Source: Clostridia bacterium (GTDB lineage: Bacteria; Bacillota_A; Clostridia; Oscillospirales; CAG-272). From it: a stretch of 61,828 bases of DNA. The notes beneath the pieces were generated by a model. That model was not told the DNA's origin. It worked only from the letters and a program-made list of their open reading frames with translations, and did not search any database. The translations under genes and the position numbers were made by a program. Position 1 is the first letter of the stretch. Each line of letters starts with the position of its first letter. The stretch spans positions 1-61,828 of the forward strand of contig JAFTKI010000003.1 in assembly GCA_017453335.1 (NCBI GenBank), written 5' to 3'. Of this stretch, positions 8,285 through 17,900 are shown piece after piece.

Positions 8285-9823
8285 ATGAAAGTGATTCAAT
8301 GGTTCAAATCGCATAAACCGACCAAGCGCAGATTGGTTCAGCTCTACGCGGCGTTGCTGTTCAATGCCAATCTCAAGGGCTTTGGAAACGGACGTATCTA
8401 TCGCGGAAACGTGAAAAACCTCTGTACGCCGGGACTGAACTGTTATTCCTGCCCGGGCGCATCGGGCGCGTGCCCTCTGGGAGCGCTTCAAAATGCCGTG
8501 TCAAGCGGCGATAAAACGATTCCGTATTACATCTTCGGAATCATCCTGCTCTACGGCTTCCTCTTTGGCCGTTGGATCTGCGGATTCCTGTGTCCCTTCG
8601 GATTGATTCAGGATCTGCTTCATAAGATCCCCACGCCGAAGATCAAAAAGGGAAGAATGACGCGCGTGCTTTCTTATTTCAAGTACGTCGTGCTGGCAGT
8701 GTTCTGCTTCATCATTCCCATGCTGTATCTCTTCCGCAACCTGCCGCTTCCGGGCTTTTGTAAGTACATCTGTCCCGCAGGAACCTTCGAGGGCGCGTTG
8801 GGGCTCCTCTCCAACAAGGTCAACGAAAGCAGCCTTGCAAGCCTTGGTTTCCTCTTTACATGGAAGTTCATGCTGATGGTCAGCTTCTTAGTCGGAGCGA
8901 TCTTCATTTACCGCATCTTCTGCCGCTTCCTGTGTCCTCTTGGGGCACTCTACAGCCTCTTTAACAAGATCTCGATGTTCGGAATCAAGCTGGAGAGAAG
9001 CAAGTGTATCGATTGCGGAGAGTGTATCACCACCTGTAAGATGGATATCAAGCACGTGGGCGACCACGAGTGTATCGGCTGTGGCGAGTGTATTTCGGTC
9101 TGTCCCACCAAGGCGATCACCTTCAAGGGATCGAAGCCCATGCTCGCACCGAACGAGATCGACGCACCGACCCCCGAGGAGGCGGAGCGCATCGCAGACG
9201 AGCATAACGCAAGGATCTTAAAGCGCAACAAGATCGTAAAGATCTGTGCGTCCGTTGTGATGATCGCGGTTCTGGCAACTGCTCTGATTTATTATAACTT
9301 TATCGACAAAGCGCCCGAGCCGCAAAAGCCGAACGTAACCGTTTCGGACGATCCTGACCTTCCGCCCGCGGGTAACGAGGTTGGAACGCTTTGCTATGGC
9401 TTGGAGCTGCCAAAGCTGAACCGTGAAAGCGACACTTTCAGCGACACCTTCCGTCTTGAGGATACCAAGGGGAAGATCACAGTGTTGAATTTCTGGTACA
9501 CCTCCTGCACGCCTTGCGTAAATGAAATGCCGCACTTTGCCGAGATCGCGGAGCATTATGCCGATGACGTCGTCGTGATCGCATGCCATGCGGATATGGC
9601 AAGCAAATCACAGGTCGTGGATTACGTCGAGGAGAACTGGTCAAGCTATCAAATTACGTACACGTACGATTCCGAGGATGCGTACTATACGCTTCTCGGC
9701 GGCAATTATTCCTGGCCAATGACCTTGATTCTGGACGAAAATAACGTGATCGTTGCAAAGTATATGGGCTCCGTTACGTATGCGGATCTACAAAAGGACG
9801 TTGAATCGATTCTGCACAAATAA
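8285..9823 (+). CDS. NapH/YccM-type polyferredoxin membrane protein fused to a TlpA-like thioredoxin domain
   Basis: The 512-residue protein starts with a cysteine cluster (CTPGLNCYSCPGASGACP, about residues 40-60). NapH/NosR-type membrane segments follow, with two CxxxCP motifs (CGFLCPFG and CRFLCPLG). Next comes a two-cluster ferredoxin (CIDCGECITTCK and CIGCGECISVCP, about 235-275), a further membrane helix near residue 320, and a C-terminal redoxin domain (about 375-512) with CTPC at 408-411 and a WP cis-proline segment near 478. By the positive-inside rule the ferredoxin is cytoplasmic and the thioredoxin domain outside. It could therefore carry electrons out to reduce disulfides, a job usually done by CcdA/DsbD. 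GGGAGGG precedes the start; GTG at 8282 is the alternative. Physiological partners are inferred only. Confidence 0.88.
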   Translation: MKVIQWFKSHKPTKRRLVQLYAALLFNANLKGFGNGRIYRGNVKNLCTPGLNCYSCPGASGACPLGALQNAVSSGDKTIPYYIFGIILLYGFLFGRWICGFLCPFGLIQDLLHKIPTPKIKKGRMTRVLSYFKYVVLAVFCFIIPMLYLFRNLPLPGFCKYICPAGTFEGALGLLSNKVNESSLASLGFLFTWKFMLMVSFLVGAIFIYRIFCRFLCPLGALYSLFNKISMFGIKLERSKCIDCGECITTCKMDIKHVGDHECIGCGECISVCPTKAITFKGSKPMLAPNEIDAPTPEEAERIADEHNARILKRNKIVKICASVVMIAVLATALIYYNFIDKAPEPQKPNVTVSDDPDLPPAGNEVGTLCYGLELPKLNRESDTFSDTFRLEDTKGKITVLNFWYTSCTPCVNEMPHFAEIAEHYADDVVVIACHADMASKSQVVDYVEENWSSYQITYTYDSEDAYYTLLGGNYSWPMTLILDENNVIVAKYMGSVTYADLQKDVESILHK

Positions 9824-9855
9824 ATGACAAATACAGTGAGATAGGAATAGAATAT

Positions 9856-11439
9856 ATGAAAAATCCTGAAATCTTCGTGGTAATGGTGCTTTACATGTGC
9901 GTCGTTATCGGAATTGGCTTTTACTTTTATAAAAGGTCGCAAAAGAATGCGGAAACCTACTTCCTTGGCGGACGCTCCTTAGGACCTTGGGTGGCGGCAA
10001 TGAGTGCCGAGGCCTCTGACATGAGCGGCTGGCTTTTGATGGGCTTGCCGGGCGTTGCTTACTGGTGCGGGCTTGCGGATGCGTTCTGGACCGCCGTCGG
10101 TCTTGCGATCGGGACGTATATCAACTGGCTCATCGTTGCCAAAAGATTGCGCAATTACTCACAAATTGCGGGAAACTCCATTACGATTCCCGACTTTTTC
10201 TCGAATCGGTTTCGGGAAAAAAAGAAGATCCTGCTTGGAATTTCCGCGCTGTTTATTCTCATCTTCTTTACGGTTTATGCGTCGAGCTGCTTTGTAACCG
10301 TAGGAAAGCTGTTTAATACACTTTTCGGATTTGATTATCATGTCACGCTGATCGTCGGTGCGATCTTCGTTGTGGCTTATACGCTGATCGGCGGCTTTTT
10401 GGCAGAGAGTGTATCCGACTTTATGCAGGCGATCGTCATGATCCTCGCCTTGGTAGTAATGATCGTTGTGGGCTTTGTAAACGCAGGCGGCGTTGGCGCG
10501 GTCATTGAAAACGCAAAGAATATTAGCGGCTTCTTATCACTCTCCGAGATCGCGACTCCGATTGTTGATTCGAACGGTGCACAGCTCAATGCAGGCGGAA
10601 CCCCTCTCTTTGGCGCGGCTGGCGATTACGGCTTTTTGAAGATCGTTTCGATGCTCGCATGGGGACTTGGTTACTTTGGCGTTCCGCAGGTTCTCCTTCG
10701 CTTTATGGCGATTCGCAAGCCGAGCGAGATCAGACGCTCCAGAATCATCGCAACCGTTTGGTGCGTGATCTCCTTGGCGGCTGCCGTTTTGATCGGTATT
10801 ATCGGCAGATCCCTTCTTCCCGTTGACGAAGCGCTTAACACCGCTTCGGGGGCTGAGAGCATTTTGATCGTGATGTCGACGGAGTATCTCCCTTTGATCG
10901 TAGCGGGGCTGATTATGGCGGGGATTCTTGCTGCAACCATCTCCTCCTCCGATTCTTACCTTTTGATTGCCTCCTCGGCAGTTTCCGTGAATCTCTTCAA
11001 GGGGATCTTCAAGAAAGAAAAGGCAAGCGAAAAGCAGGTCATGTGGCTCTCAAGAATCGTCCTTGTTGTGATCGCGCTGGTTGGCGTTATCATTGCTTGG
11101 AAGGAAGACAGCGTGATCTTTACGCTCGTATCCTTTGCATGGGCAGGCTTTGGCGCAACCTTCGGTCCGATCATGCTGTTCTCACTGTTCTGGAAGAGAA
11201 CCACCCGTACAGGTGCCATCGCAGGAATGCTTGCGGGAAGCATCAGCGTCTTCGTTTGGAAGCTGGTGCTCAATCAGTTCCTTTCCGCTACCATCCCGTT
11301 CTTCGGAATCTATGAGCTGTTGCCCGCATTTATTATTTCCGGTATCGCGATCGTTGTAGGCTCGCTTCTGACCAAGAAGCCCGATCAGCAGATCATGGAT
11401 GAATTTGAAAATGCGAAGCAAGGAAAAGTAGAATCTTAA
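9856..11439 (+). CDS. putP: Sodium/proline symporter (PutP type)
   Basis: This 527-residue transporter of the sodium:solute symporter family has about 13 membrane segments. The start VVMVLYMCVVIGIGFYFYKR and the segments YFLGGRSLGPWVAAMSAEASD and MSGWLLMGLPG are typical of PutP. It should import proline with sodium. The gene follows the thioredoxin fusion by 32 bp without an obvious promoter and is closed by a strong terminator. The proline biosynthesis genes proBAC lie 35 kb away, so the substrate call rests on family resemblance; a different amino acid cannot be excluded. Confidence 0.88.
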   Translation: MKNPEIFVVMVLYMCVVIGIGFYFYKRSQKNAETYFLGGRSLGPWVAAMSAEASDMSGWLLMGLPGVAYWCGLADAFWTAVGLAIGTYINWLIVAKRLRNYSQIAGNSITIPDFFSNRFREKKKILLGISALFILIFFTVYASSCFVTVGKLFNTLFGFDYHVTLIVGAIFVVAYTLIGGFLAESVSDFMQAIVMILALVVMIVVGFVNAGGVGAVIENAKNISGFLSLSEIATPIVDSNGAQLNAGGTPLFGAAGDYGFLKIVSMLAWGLGYFGVPQVLLRFMAIRKPSEIRRSRIIATVWCVISLAAAVLIGIIGRSLLPVDEALNTASGAESILIVMSTEYLPLIVAGLIMAGILAATISSSDSYLLIASSAVSVNLFKGIFKKEKASEKQVMWLSRIVLVVIALVGVIIAWKEDSVIFTLVSFAWAGFGATFGPIMLFSLFWKRTTRTGAIAGMLAGSISVFVWKLVLNQFLSATIPFFGIYELLPAFIISGIAIVVGSLLTKKPDQQIMDEFENAKQGKVES

Positions 11440-11460
11440 ATCGCAGGAAAAACATGAAAA

Positions 11461-11502
11461 AAGCAGGAATAAAGGGAAGAATCCCTTTATTCCTGCTTTT
11501 TG
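11461..11502. terminator. Bidirectional terminator between putP and a convergent lipoprotein gene
   Basis: AAGCAGGAATAAAGGG (11461-11476) pairs perfectly with CCCTTTATTCCTGCTT (11483-11498) over 16 bp. T-runs on the plus side and A-runs on the minus side let it end both convergent transcripts. Confidence 0.9.
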
Positions 11503-11512
11503 ATACTGTCAT

Positions 11513-12682
11513 TTATTCAGCGGTGATCAACGTGAATACTGCGGTTGCGTTTCCGAACAGACCGGAGGTCAGGTGGAACTCTCCTAAGAGGTCGTCGGTG
11601 GTGTCGTCATTGTCGGAAAGGAGCTCATAGCCATCGGGAACGGTAATCTTTGCATAAAGATCGCGCCAAATTCCCGTATAGGTTGCCTTTCCGTCCACAT
11701 CGGTTGCAAGTGTGGTTACCAACGTATCATCCGCACGGTTGTAAAACTCTACCGTAACGCCTGCTACAGCACCGTCGGAAAGAGAACTGACCGCCACCGT
11801 GAAATTGAAATCTGCCGTGGGATCGGCTTCTACCATCGTAAAGGCGTAATCCAATCCGCCGTCCACGGGATTGCCGCTCACGGTTCCGACCGCGATCAGA
11901 ACGGTCTCGCCTGCAAGAACGCCGAGGGTGGCGCTTGTAGCGCCCTTGTTTTCTCCTGTCGTGCGGTTGTCAACCATCATCACGAAATTCGAAACAGCCG
12001 TTTTTGCCTGTACGCTAAAGTTACCGTTGGCAGTTGCCGTCCAGCTGTAATACAGCGTTTGATCCTTTGCGGGAACCGCGTTGAGATCGGAAAGGTCGGT
12101 CAGGGGCAGGGGATTGCCCATGGTTCCGGGCATTGCCTCAACCAATACGGTAAAGCTTGCGGCAGATCCATCCTTGGAGGTGATCTCCAAAACCGCGCTC
12201 TTTCTGCCGTCACCCGATTCGGTAACGAGTGGGAGCACGATCCCCGTGTCATCCGCTTCGTATTCGTTTCCGCTGTAAATCACCTTAGCGTTTGCATCCG
12301 CGATCACGATTCTCTGATTGCCGGGGTTTTTGACTGCTACGTGGAAGGATTTTCCCGCTTCGAGCGTAACGGTGTAGGGATCCTCGCCAAGAAATACGGG
12401 ATTATCTGCGCTACCGGGAGTCATATCGGGCTCCTCATCAGGCTCTGCGTCGGAAGCACTCGTGTCATCATCGGGTGTGTTGCCGGTGTCGCTGGGGATT
12501 GCGCTCGTATCCGTATCGGGTGTGCTGCTCGCATCGTCGTCGGCCGTGCTTGTGTCGGTCGGTTGCGTCGTCGTGTCTTTTTTGTTGTCATCATCCCCTT
12601 CTGCTTTTTTGTCGCATGCGATCAAACAAAGGGTAGAGACGAGAAGCGCCAGAACGAGGAAAAGGGATAAGATTTTCTTCAT
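11513..12682 (-). CDS. Lipoprotein with acidic Thr/Ser/Asp linker and Cna-B-like C-terminal domain
   Basis: The 389-residue protein starts with a lipoprotein signal peptide ending in LCLIAC. A low-complexity Asp/Thr/Ser/Pro linker (about residues 30-85) follows, then a beta-rich central region (86-290) and a C-terminal domain (about 295-389). That domain resembles SpaA/Cna-B folds: AVAGVTVEFYNRADDT, then a DVDGKATYTG turn and a YAKITVPDGYELL strand. It is probably exposed on the outer face of the membrane; no enzyme motif is visible. ATG 12682 is chosen for its AAGGAG site rather than 12706. It lies 10 bp after the other lipoprotein gene of a two-gene operon. Confidence 0.82.
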   Translation of the reverse strand: MKKILSLFLVLALLVSTLCLIACDKKAEGDDDNKKDTTTQPTDTSTADDDASSTPDTDTSAIPSDTGNTPDDDTSASDAEPDEEPDMTPGSADNPVFLGEDPYTVTLEAGKSFHVAVKNPGNQRIVIADANAKVIYSGNEYEADDTGIVLPLVTESGDGRKSAVLEITSKDGSAASFTVLVEAMPGTMGNPLPLTDLSDLNAVPAKDQTLYYSWTATANGNFSVQAKTAVSNFVMMVDNRTTGENKGATSATLGVLAGETVLIAVGTVSGNPVDGGLDYAFTMVEADPTADFNFTVAVSSLSDGAVAGVTVEFYNRADDTLVTTLATDVDGKATYTGIWRDLYAKITVPDGYELLSDNDDTTDDLLGEFHLTSGLFGNATAVFTLITAE

Positions 12683-12692
12683 ATTGTGCTCC

Positions 12693-13277
12693 TTATTCTG
12701 CGGCAATCACAACGATCTCGGTGCAATTGTCCTCATTGAAATATCCCTTAGAATTGGGATCAACCGTGTAGCCGGTAGGTGCCGTCAGCGCGCTTGCATA
12801 ATAATCGCCCTCGGGAAGCGTCGTAATGACAACCAAACCATTTGCGTCGGACTTGGTTCTTTGCGGGTTGCAGGTACCGGTAATGTTATCGCAGAGCTGG
12901 ATCTTAACCCCTTCTACGGGATTGCCGTTCTGGTCTACGACCTTTACTGTGTAGGTAGGCGTGGTGGGAACATCAGGCTCATCTGGCGTAGAACTCGTGT
13001 CCGCATCGGGGGTAGAGCTTGTGTCTGCATCGGGGGGAGAGCTTGTGTCCGCATCGGGCGTGCTGCTTGTGTCCGCCTCGGGCGTGCTGCTCGTGTCCGC
13101 ATCGGGGGTGGAGCTTGCGTCATCATCCGGCGTAGTAGTTGTGTCGTTTGTCGGCGTGGTGGTGCCGTCATCCTCGTCGCGGTCGCGCTTCTGATCACAT
13201 GCCGCCAGTAAGAGCATTGATGCGAGCAAAAGTACGATCAGGCTCAAAAGTCCGATTCTTTTTTTGATGGTTGTCAT
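12693..13277 (-). CDS. Small repeat-bearing lipoprotein with one SpaA/Cna-B-like domain
   Basis: The 194-residue protein has a signal peptide ending LLAAC (lipid-modified Cys near residue 27). A Thr/Asp linker leads into six copies of an eight-residue unit, SSTPDADT and variants (residues 55-102). A single Cna-B/SpaA-like domain follows (about 107-190, TVKVVDQNGNPVEGVKIQL then GLVVITTLPEGDYYASA). The repeats form a stalk holding the domain off the membrane. The start has GGAGG upstream and a promoter lies about 65 bp before it. No LPXTG anchor is present, so it is a lipoprotein and not a sortase substrate. Confidence 0.85.
   Translation of the reverse strand: MTTIKKRIGLLSLIVLLLASMLLLAACDQKRDRDEDDGTTTPTNDTTTTPDDDASSTPDADTSSTPEADTSSTPDADTSSPPDADTSSTPDADTSSTPDEPDVPTTPTYTVKVVDQNGNPVEGVKIQLCDNITGTCNPQRTKSDANGLVVITTLPEGDYYASALTAPTGYTVDPNSKGYFNEDNCTEIVVIAAE
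12972..13115 (-). repeat. Six tandem 24-bp repeats encoding SSTPDADT
   Basis: Six in-frame 24-bp units encode SSTPDADT with small changes (EADT, SSPPDADT, a last unit SSTPDEPD). The near-identical units could expand or contract by slippage and change the stalk length without altering the frame. Confidence 0.85.
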
Positions 13278-13340
13278 TTTGATACCTCCATGTGTTGTGT
13301 TTTGAACGGGGGATTCCCGTAAAGCAAATACTTTCGTTTC

Positions 13341-13369
13341 ATTATATCATTTTTTGTAGCTTTTTGCAA
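13341..13369 (-). promoter_or_regulatory. Promoter of the two-gene lipoprotein operon
   Basis: On the minus strand, TTGCAA (13364-13369) and TATAAT (13341-13346) are spaced by 17 bp and face the gene starting at 13277. Confidence 0.7.
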
Positions 13370-13410
13370 CACCTTTTTTGAAAAAGATTCATGCGTTTTC
13401 CAAAATGCAG

Positions 13411-13446
13411 AAAAAAGACCGCTCCGAATTGCTCGGAACGGTCTTT
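13411..13446 (-). terminator. Terminator of the large lipoprotein operon
   Basis: Read on the minus strand, AAAGACCGTTCCGAG pairs with CGGAGCGGTCTTT (one mismatch), followed by a run of Ts. It closes the 18551-13453 operon just before the promoter of the next one. Confidence 0.85.
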
Positions 13447-13452
13447 CATCCT

Positions 13453-14952
13453 TTATTCTGCCACGTAGCAGCAAGCGAAGAGCCATGCGTTCTCGGTCAG
13501 GGTAAGCCCCAACAGATTCTGCTCCTCAAAGCGGTAGTTATAGCTTTCGGGGTTCCACCAGCCCATCGTCTCGCCTGCGTTCTTCATGAAGTGCGCAAGG
13601 TACTGATCCATGGGATAGGTGCCTGTGGAGGGATCATATACCCCCGCGCCCTGAACCAAAGAGCCGTTGATGTCGGGTTCTCCCGTATACTGGTGGATCA
13701 GATCGTTATACTGCTCCTTGTATTGGAAGTTTCCGTCTTCGTCGTAGAAGAAGGAACGGAGCAGATCCGTATTGCAGATGGTAAAGAAGCTGGCAAGATA
13801 CGTGCTCTCGGTGGTCAGGCGGATCAAGACCACGGGGCCGTTTTCGTCGCCCACGTGATAGTAGCCGTCGGTTTCGTTGAAGACGATCTGCAGATCTGCG
13901 TCAAACACGTCCACGTTTACGACGTTAGATCCCTCGGGAATCGTGAATTTCTCCAGTGCTTCCGCGTTCGGGTTGGCGTAGGAGATCCAATTCACCTCTG
14001 TGGGGGAAAGGGGCATTTCGGCGACCTTTTGGAAGCAAAGCACGAAATCGGTCTTCGTGTCGACCTTCGCATCCACCGTAATGAGGTAAGGTGAGGATTG
14101 CTCCTCTACGTCGGAGACGTACATGCGGCTGATCTCCAGCGTCAGTATACCGTTCTCACTTGTTTTCAGCGGATTTTCATCGTTCCAGTAGTTCGGGGAA
14201 CCCAAGTGAATGATCTCGGCGTCCGCCTTGTCAATGGAGATTTCGTAGATGCCGGGCATGGAAGGGCGGAAAATGAAGTAATTCAGCCCCGCAGAGAGCG
14301 TCACGTTATACGCCCCTCCGGTCAGGTTAGAAGCCAGAACCGTGCTTTCATCATCCAACGTCAGCTTTTCTCTGCCGTTGGTCTTTTGCATCAGTGTCAC
14401 GGTCAGCTCACTTGCATCCTCGGACAGAACGCAAGCGTCCTTGTCATAGGTGAAGGAATAGCCGAAATAGCTCTTCACGGTTGCCTCCGCATCGGGGAGC
14501 AGAGTGAACGTATAATCTCCTTTTTCCAAGGAGAAGGTCTCGGTTCCGTCCTCACCGAGGAAAACGGTTTGAATCTTGGTTCCGTTTTGCAGGATGTCAG
14601 CCTTGATCCCAGCCAACGTGTTTCCGAAGGCATCCACGACCGTTACGGTGCAGTTCATCGTGTTCTCGGGCGGGAGGCTCGGCTCATCGGGCGTGTTGCT
14701 CGTGTCATCGGGATGGCTCGAGGAATCCTCGGGTTGATCGGAATCACTCGGAAGATTCGAGGAATCTTCCGAGTTATCAGTAGGTGTGGAGTCCGACGGA
14801 GGTGTCGGATCATCTGTGAGTGTTGTGGACGAATCGTCCTTTTTTTTCGTCGTGTCCTTGTCAGAGCCGCTGCTTTGATCGCAAGCCGAGAAGCAAAGCG
14901 TTACGGCAAGCAGGATGCAAAGCAGTGCCGTGCACAAAAATCTGTTTTTCAT
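13453..14952 (-). CDS. Lipoprotein with Cna-B-like domain and a DGYYHVG-type domain
   Basis: The 499-residue protein has a signal peptide ending CFSAC, a Ser/Asp/Pro/Thr linker (about residues 27-98) and a Cna-B-like domain (about 100-195, CTVTVVDAFGNTLAGIKADI). A beta-rich region comes next, then a C-terminal part (about 330-499) with FNETDGYYHVGDENGPVVLI. The larger neighbour carries the same motif as FNELDGYYHVGSETGPILLA, and both proteins end in a similar stretch (ENAWLFACCYVAE here, TNAWSKLCCFWEQHG there). The two share a domain that I cannot name. The gene follows its neighbour by 14 bp with a GAGGAAC ribosome site. Confidence 0.82.
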   Translation of the reverse strand: MKNRFLCTALLCILLAVTLCFSACDQSSGSDKDTTKKKDDSSTTLTDDPTPPSDSTPTDNSEDSSNLPSDSDQPEDSSSHPDDTSNTPDEPSLPPENTMNCTVTVVDAFGNTLAGIKADILQNGTKIQTVFLGEDGTETFSLEKGDYTFTLLPDAEATVKSYFGYSFTYDKDACVLSEDASELTVTLMQKTNGREKLTLDDESTVLASNLTGGAYNVTLSAGLNYFIFRPSMPGIYEISIDKADAEIIHLGSPNYWNDENPLKTSENGILTLEISRMYVSDVEEQSSPYLITVDAKVDTKTDFVLCFQKVAEMPLSPTEVNWISYANPNAEALEKFTIPEGSNVVNVDVFDADLQIVFNETDGYYHVGDENGPVVLIRLTTESTYLASFFTICNTDLLRSFFYDEDGNFQYKEQYNDLIHQYTGEPDINGSLVQGAGVYDPSTGTYPMDQYLAHFMKNAGETMGWWNPESYNYRFEEQNLLGLTLTENAWLFACCYVAE

Positions 14953-14966
14953 ATGCGTTCCTCACA

Positions 14967-17900
14967 TTATTCGGTCATGGGGATTCCCGCGCCGTGCTGC
15001 TCCCAGAAGCAGCAGAGCTTCGACCATGCGTTGGTAACGCCGGAGAAGGAGTACTTATCCACCAGGTGCTGCAGGATCATTGCAAGCTGCATGTCAGCCG
15101 CGATACAGCCGTTCATTTCGGGAGCATCCTCGCTGTTCAGGATCATATCCTCGCTTTCAAGGTATGCCTGCATGATCTCGGTGTAGTCCACACCTGCCGT
15201 TACCTGACCGCGGGCATAGTCGGTCAGATTACCGTGGTAGATGCCTGCAACAACGTCGTCCACGTAGCTTTGGTCGTATGCGTCACCCCAAAGCGTCTTC
15301 AGTTTATCCTCATAGTTGGAGGGGTAAAGCTCGATATACTCCAGAATGGTTACGTCCTTGTCCGTCTTCGTGTAATCCACCATCAAGCCGTGATAGACGC
15401 CCGCGACGACCTCGTCGACGAATTCCTGCTCGTAATTTTCACCGTAGTAAAGCTGAAGCTCTTCCTCGTAGGTGTCGGGATAGAGAGAAATGTAGTTGAG
15501 AACGATCTCGTCATCCGCATTCTTCGAGAAGTCGAAGCCGCCAATCGCGATCATGCTTTCGATTGAGTGAGAGAAGAGGGGCGTCAGGTTCGTGAAATCT
15601 GCATAGATGGGCTTGGGGTTGCGGTTGTTCGTATCGTCGCCGTAGTACTGATAGAATCGATCCTCCTCGGCATCGTAAACGATCTTCATCAAACCGCCCG
15701 TGATCAGGCTGTACTCATCCATGACCTCCTCGCTGCTCGAGGTGAAGAAGCCGTTGGAGCAGTAACGGAAGACCTCAAAGGTCTCTCCCACGTTTTGGAT
15801 GGTGAAGGTGAAGGAGCCGCTCTGATAGTAATCCGAATATGCGAGGTTGACGTAGTAGGCTTTGCCTGCCTCCATATACAGATATATCGAGTTGTTGTTA
15901 TAATCCTCCCAGGTGCGCTCCAGCTTTTCGTAAGTCAGGTAGGGGAAATCCGTGGTGTTTTCGGTGAAGATCCAGCCGTCAACCGAGGAATCACTTTGAG
16001 AAACGATATGGTAAACACCGGAAACCGTGGGAACGAACTTGTAGAAGAGCCCGCGGGGCATGATGAGGCGTCCGTCGTAGTAAACGAGGTTGGGCTCGTT
16101 TTCAACCGCCTCAAATGCGGAATGGAAGGAAAGACCCTTAATGGGATCACTGAACTGCTCGGTTGCGTATGCGTCGTAGTATCTGCAAATTTGCAGCCAC
16201 TGCAGATCGCTCGTTTCACTGCCATCCATACCGAGCAGCTCCGCAACCTTCATCAAAAGCTGCTTGAGCTCCTCGTTCACGGAGCAGAGACCGTTGACGG
16301 TCGCGTTGGAGGCATCGATGAGATACTCGGTCAAAACCGTATCCAGATCCTTGATCTCACCGTTGAGATAACGGTATTCTCCGAGAGTAATTTGGTTCAA
16401 GCCGAGATAGTAAGCCGTATCGGAAGAGGGCGTCGCCGTTGCAATGCCTTCGCTGTCTAACAATGTGAGCGGGAAGTCGGGAGCCATGCGAGAAGCCGTG
16501 ACAATGTTGAACTCTCTGGAAGCGCCGAGGTAATACACAACATTGTTAATGGTAGCAGACCAAGAATCTTTTTCGGTGTTGTAGGCGTATACGCATTTTG
16601 CGGATGCTTCGTCTACGTATTTGAAGCCGACCTGACTGATTGCGGAGTACCAATACATCTCAAGATACTGCTTTTCTCCGTTGACGATTCTGTAAAATCT
16701 GAATCCACCGGACACAGCTTCCGCATAATAAGTCTGTGCATCGTCGCGGTTGGCGACGGTTTCCAGGTAGTCGTAATACAACTGTCCCAGAATCGCGTAA
16801 TCGTTGATAGAGTATTCGCCGTCGTTGAAGAGCGTGGGAGAGAGCAGGTTTGCCAACAGGATGGGGCCTGTCTCGGAGCCAACGTGGTAATAGCCGTCCA
16901 GCTCGTTGAAGAAGAGCTCGGGATAGGTCAGGTATCCGTCGCCGTCAGCATTTTGATCGGTTGCAGCATCGCGGGGAATATAGGTGGGAACGTCGATCTC
17001 GTCCTCGGATACGATGCGCAGATTCTTAACGAATACGGCATCCTCACCCTCGTGCGTGGTGGTGTCCTTCAGGAACATAAAGGTCAGCGTATAGGTTCCT
17101 GCACGGTTTGCAACGTAGGTGCAGCAGCTTCCCCAGCCGGTGCCGAAGTTGCCGGATATCTGGTAAATATCTTCGCCGTTGATACGCATGGAAAGAATAT
17201 CTGCGTTGTATTCGGAGGAAGCGTAATATTCGAACACGATTGCCTGTCCTGCTTCAAGCGGAACGTCAACGTGCAGGAAAGCGTAAGAGTAGTTTTTTCC
17301 TGAGTTGGAGGGCTTGATGCAGGTCTGACCGTCAAATTCCGTGATGATGAAGGGCCATGAGTACTCGGAAAGCTCCTCTAATTGCTCAGGGTAAAAGACA
17401 AGATCGGAGGTGCCGAGCGCCGCATTCAGCTCCTCGGAGGTGGGCATTTCCACGTTGGGCTTCTCCTGAGGAGAAAGGTCGGCGGCGGAGGTCAAGAGCT
17501 TCTGCTCGTACTCGTCTGCCGCAAAATGCGAGAACAGATTCTGGAATGCGTTGTCGCCAAGGATCGCGCCGGAGTTGATCATGCAAACGACACCGTAGCG
17601 GTCGATCATGACCGTGGTGGGATATCCGGAGGCACCGTACGCATAATATGCGTTTTCATCAAAGGCGCCCATCGGGAAGGAAAGTCCGTACGTATTCTTG
17701 AAGGAAGCAATATCGGTGTTGGCGTCGCCGAGCGTGTCCAGCGCCAGGATCTCGACGTCATCGTAATATTCCAGATAAGCCTGCTCGATTGCGGGGAACT
17801 CTTCAACGCACCAGGAGCAGGTCGTGTACCAGAAGTTGAGCATGACAGCCTTCTTGTCCTCCAGAATTTCGGAGAGAATGTGCTCCTCGCCGTCGGAATC

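Noticed and set aside
7196..8491. A 431-codon open frame on the minus strand
   Set aside because: Covers parts of two plus-strand genes that have ribosome sites, a promoter and membrane segments; its product is His/Gln/Arg-rich, as expected of antisense of hydrophobic codons.
12972..13115. CRISPR-like array
   Set aside because: The repeats are 24-bp direct coding units without spacers, in frame with a lipoprotein.
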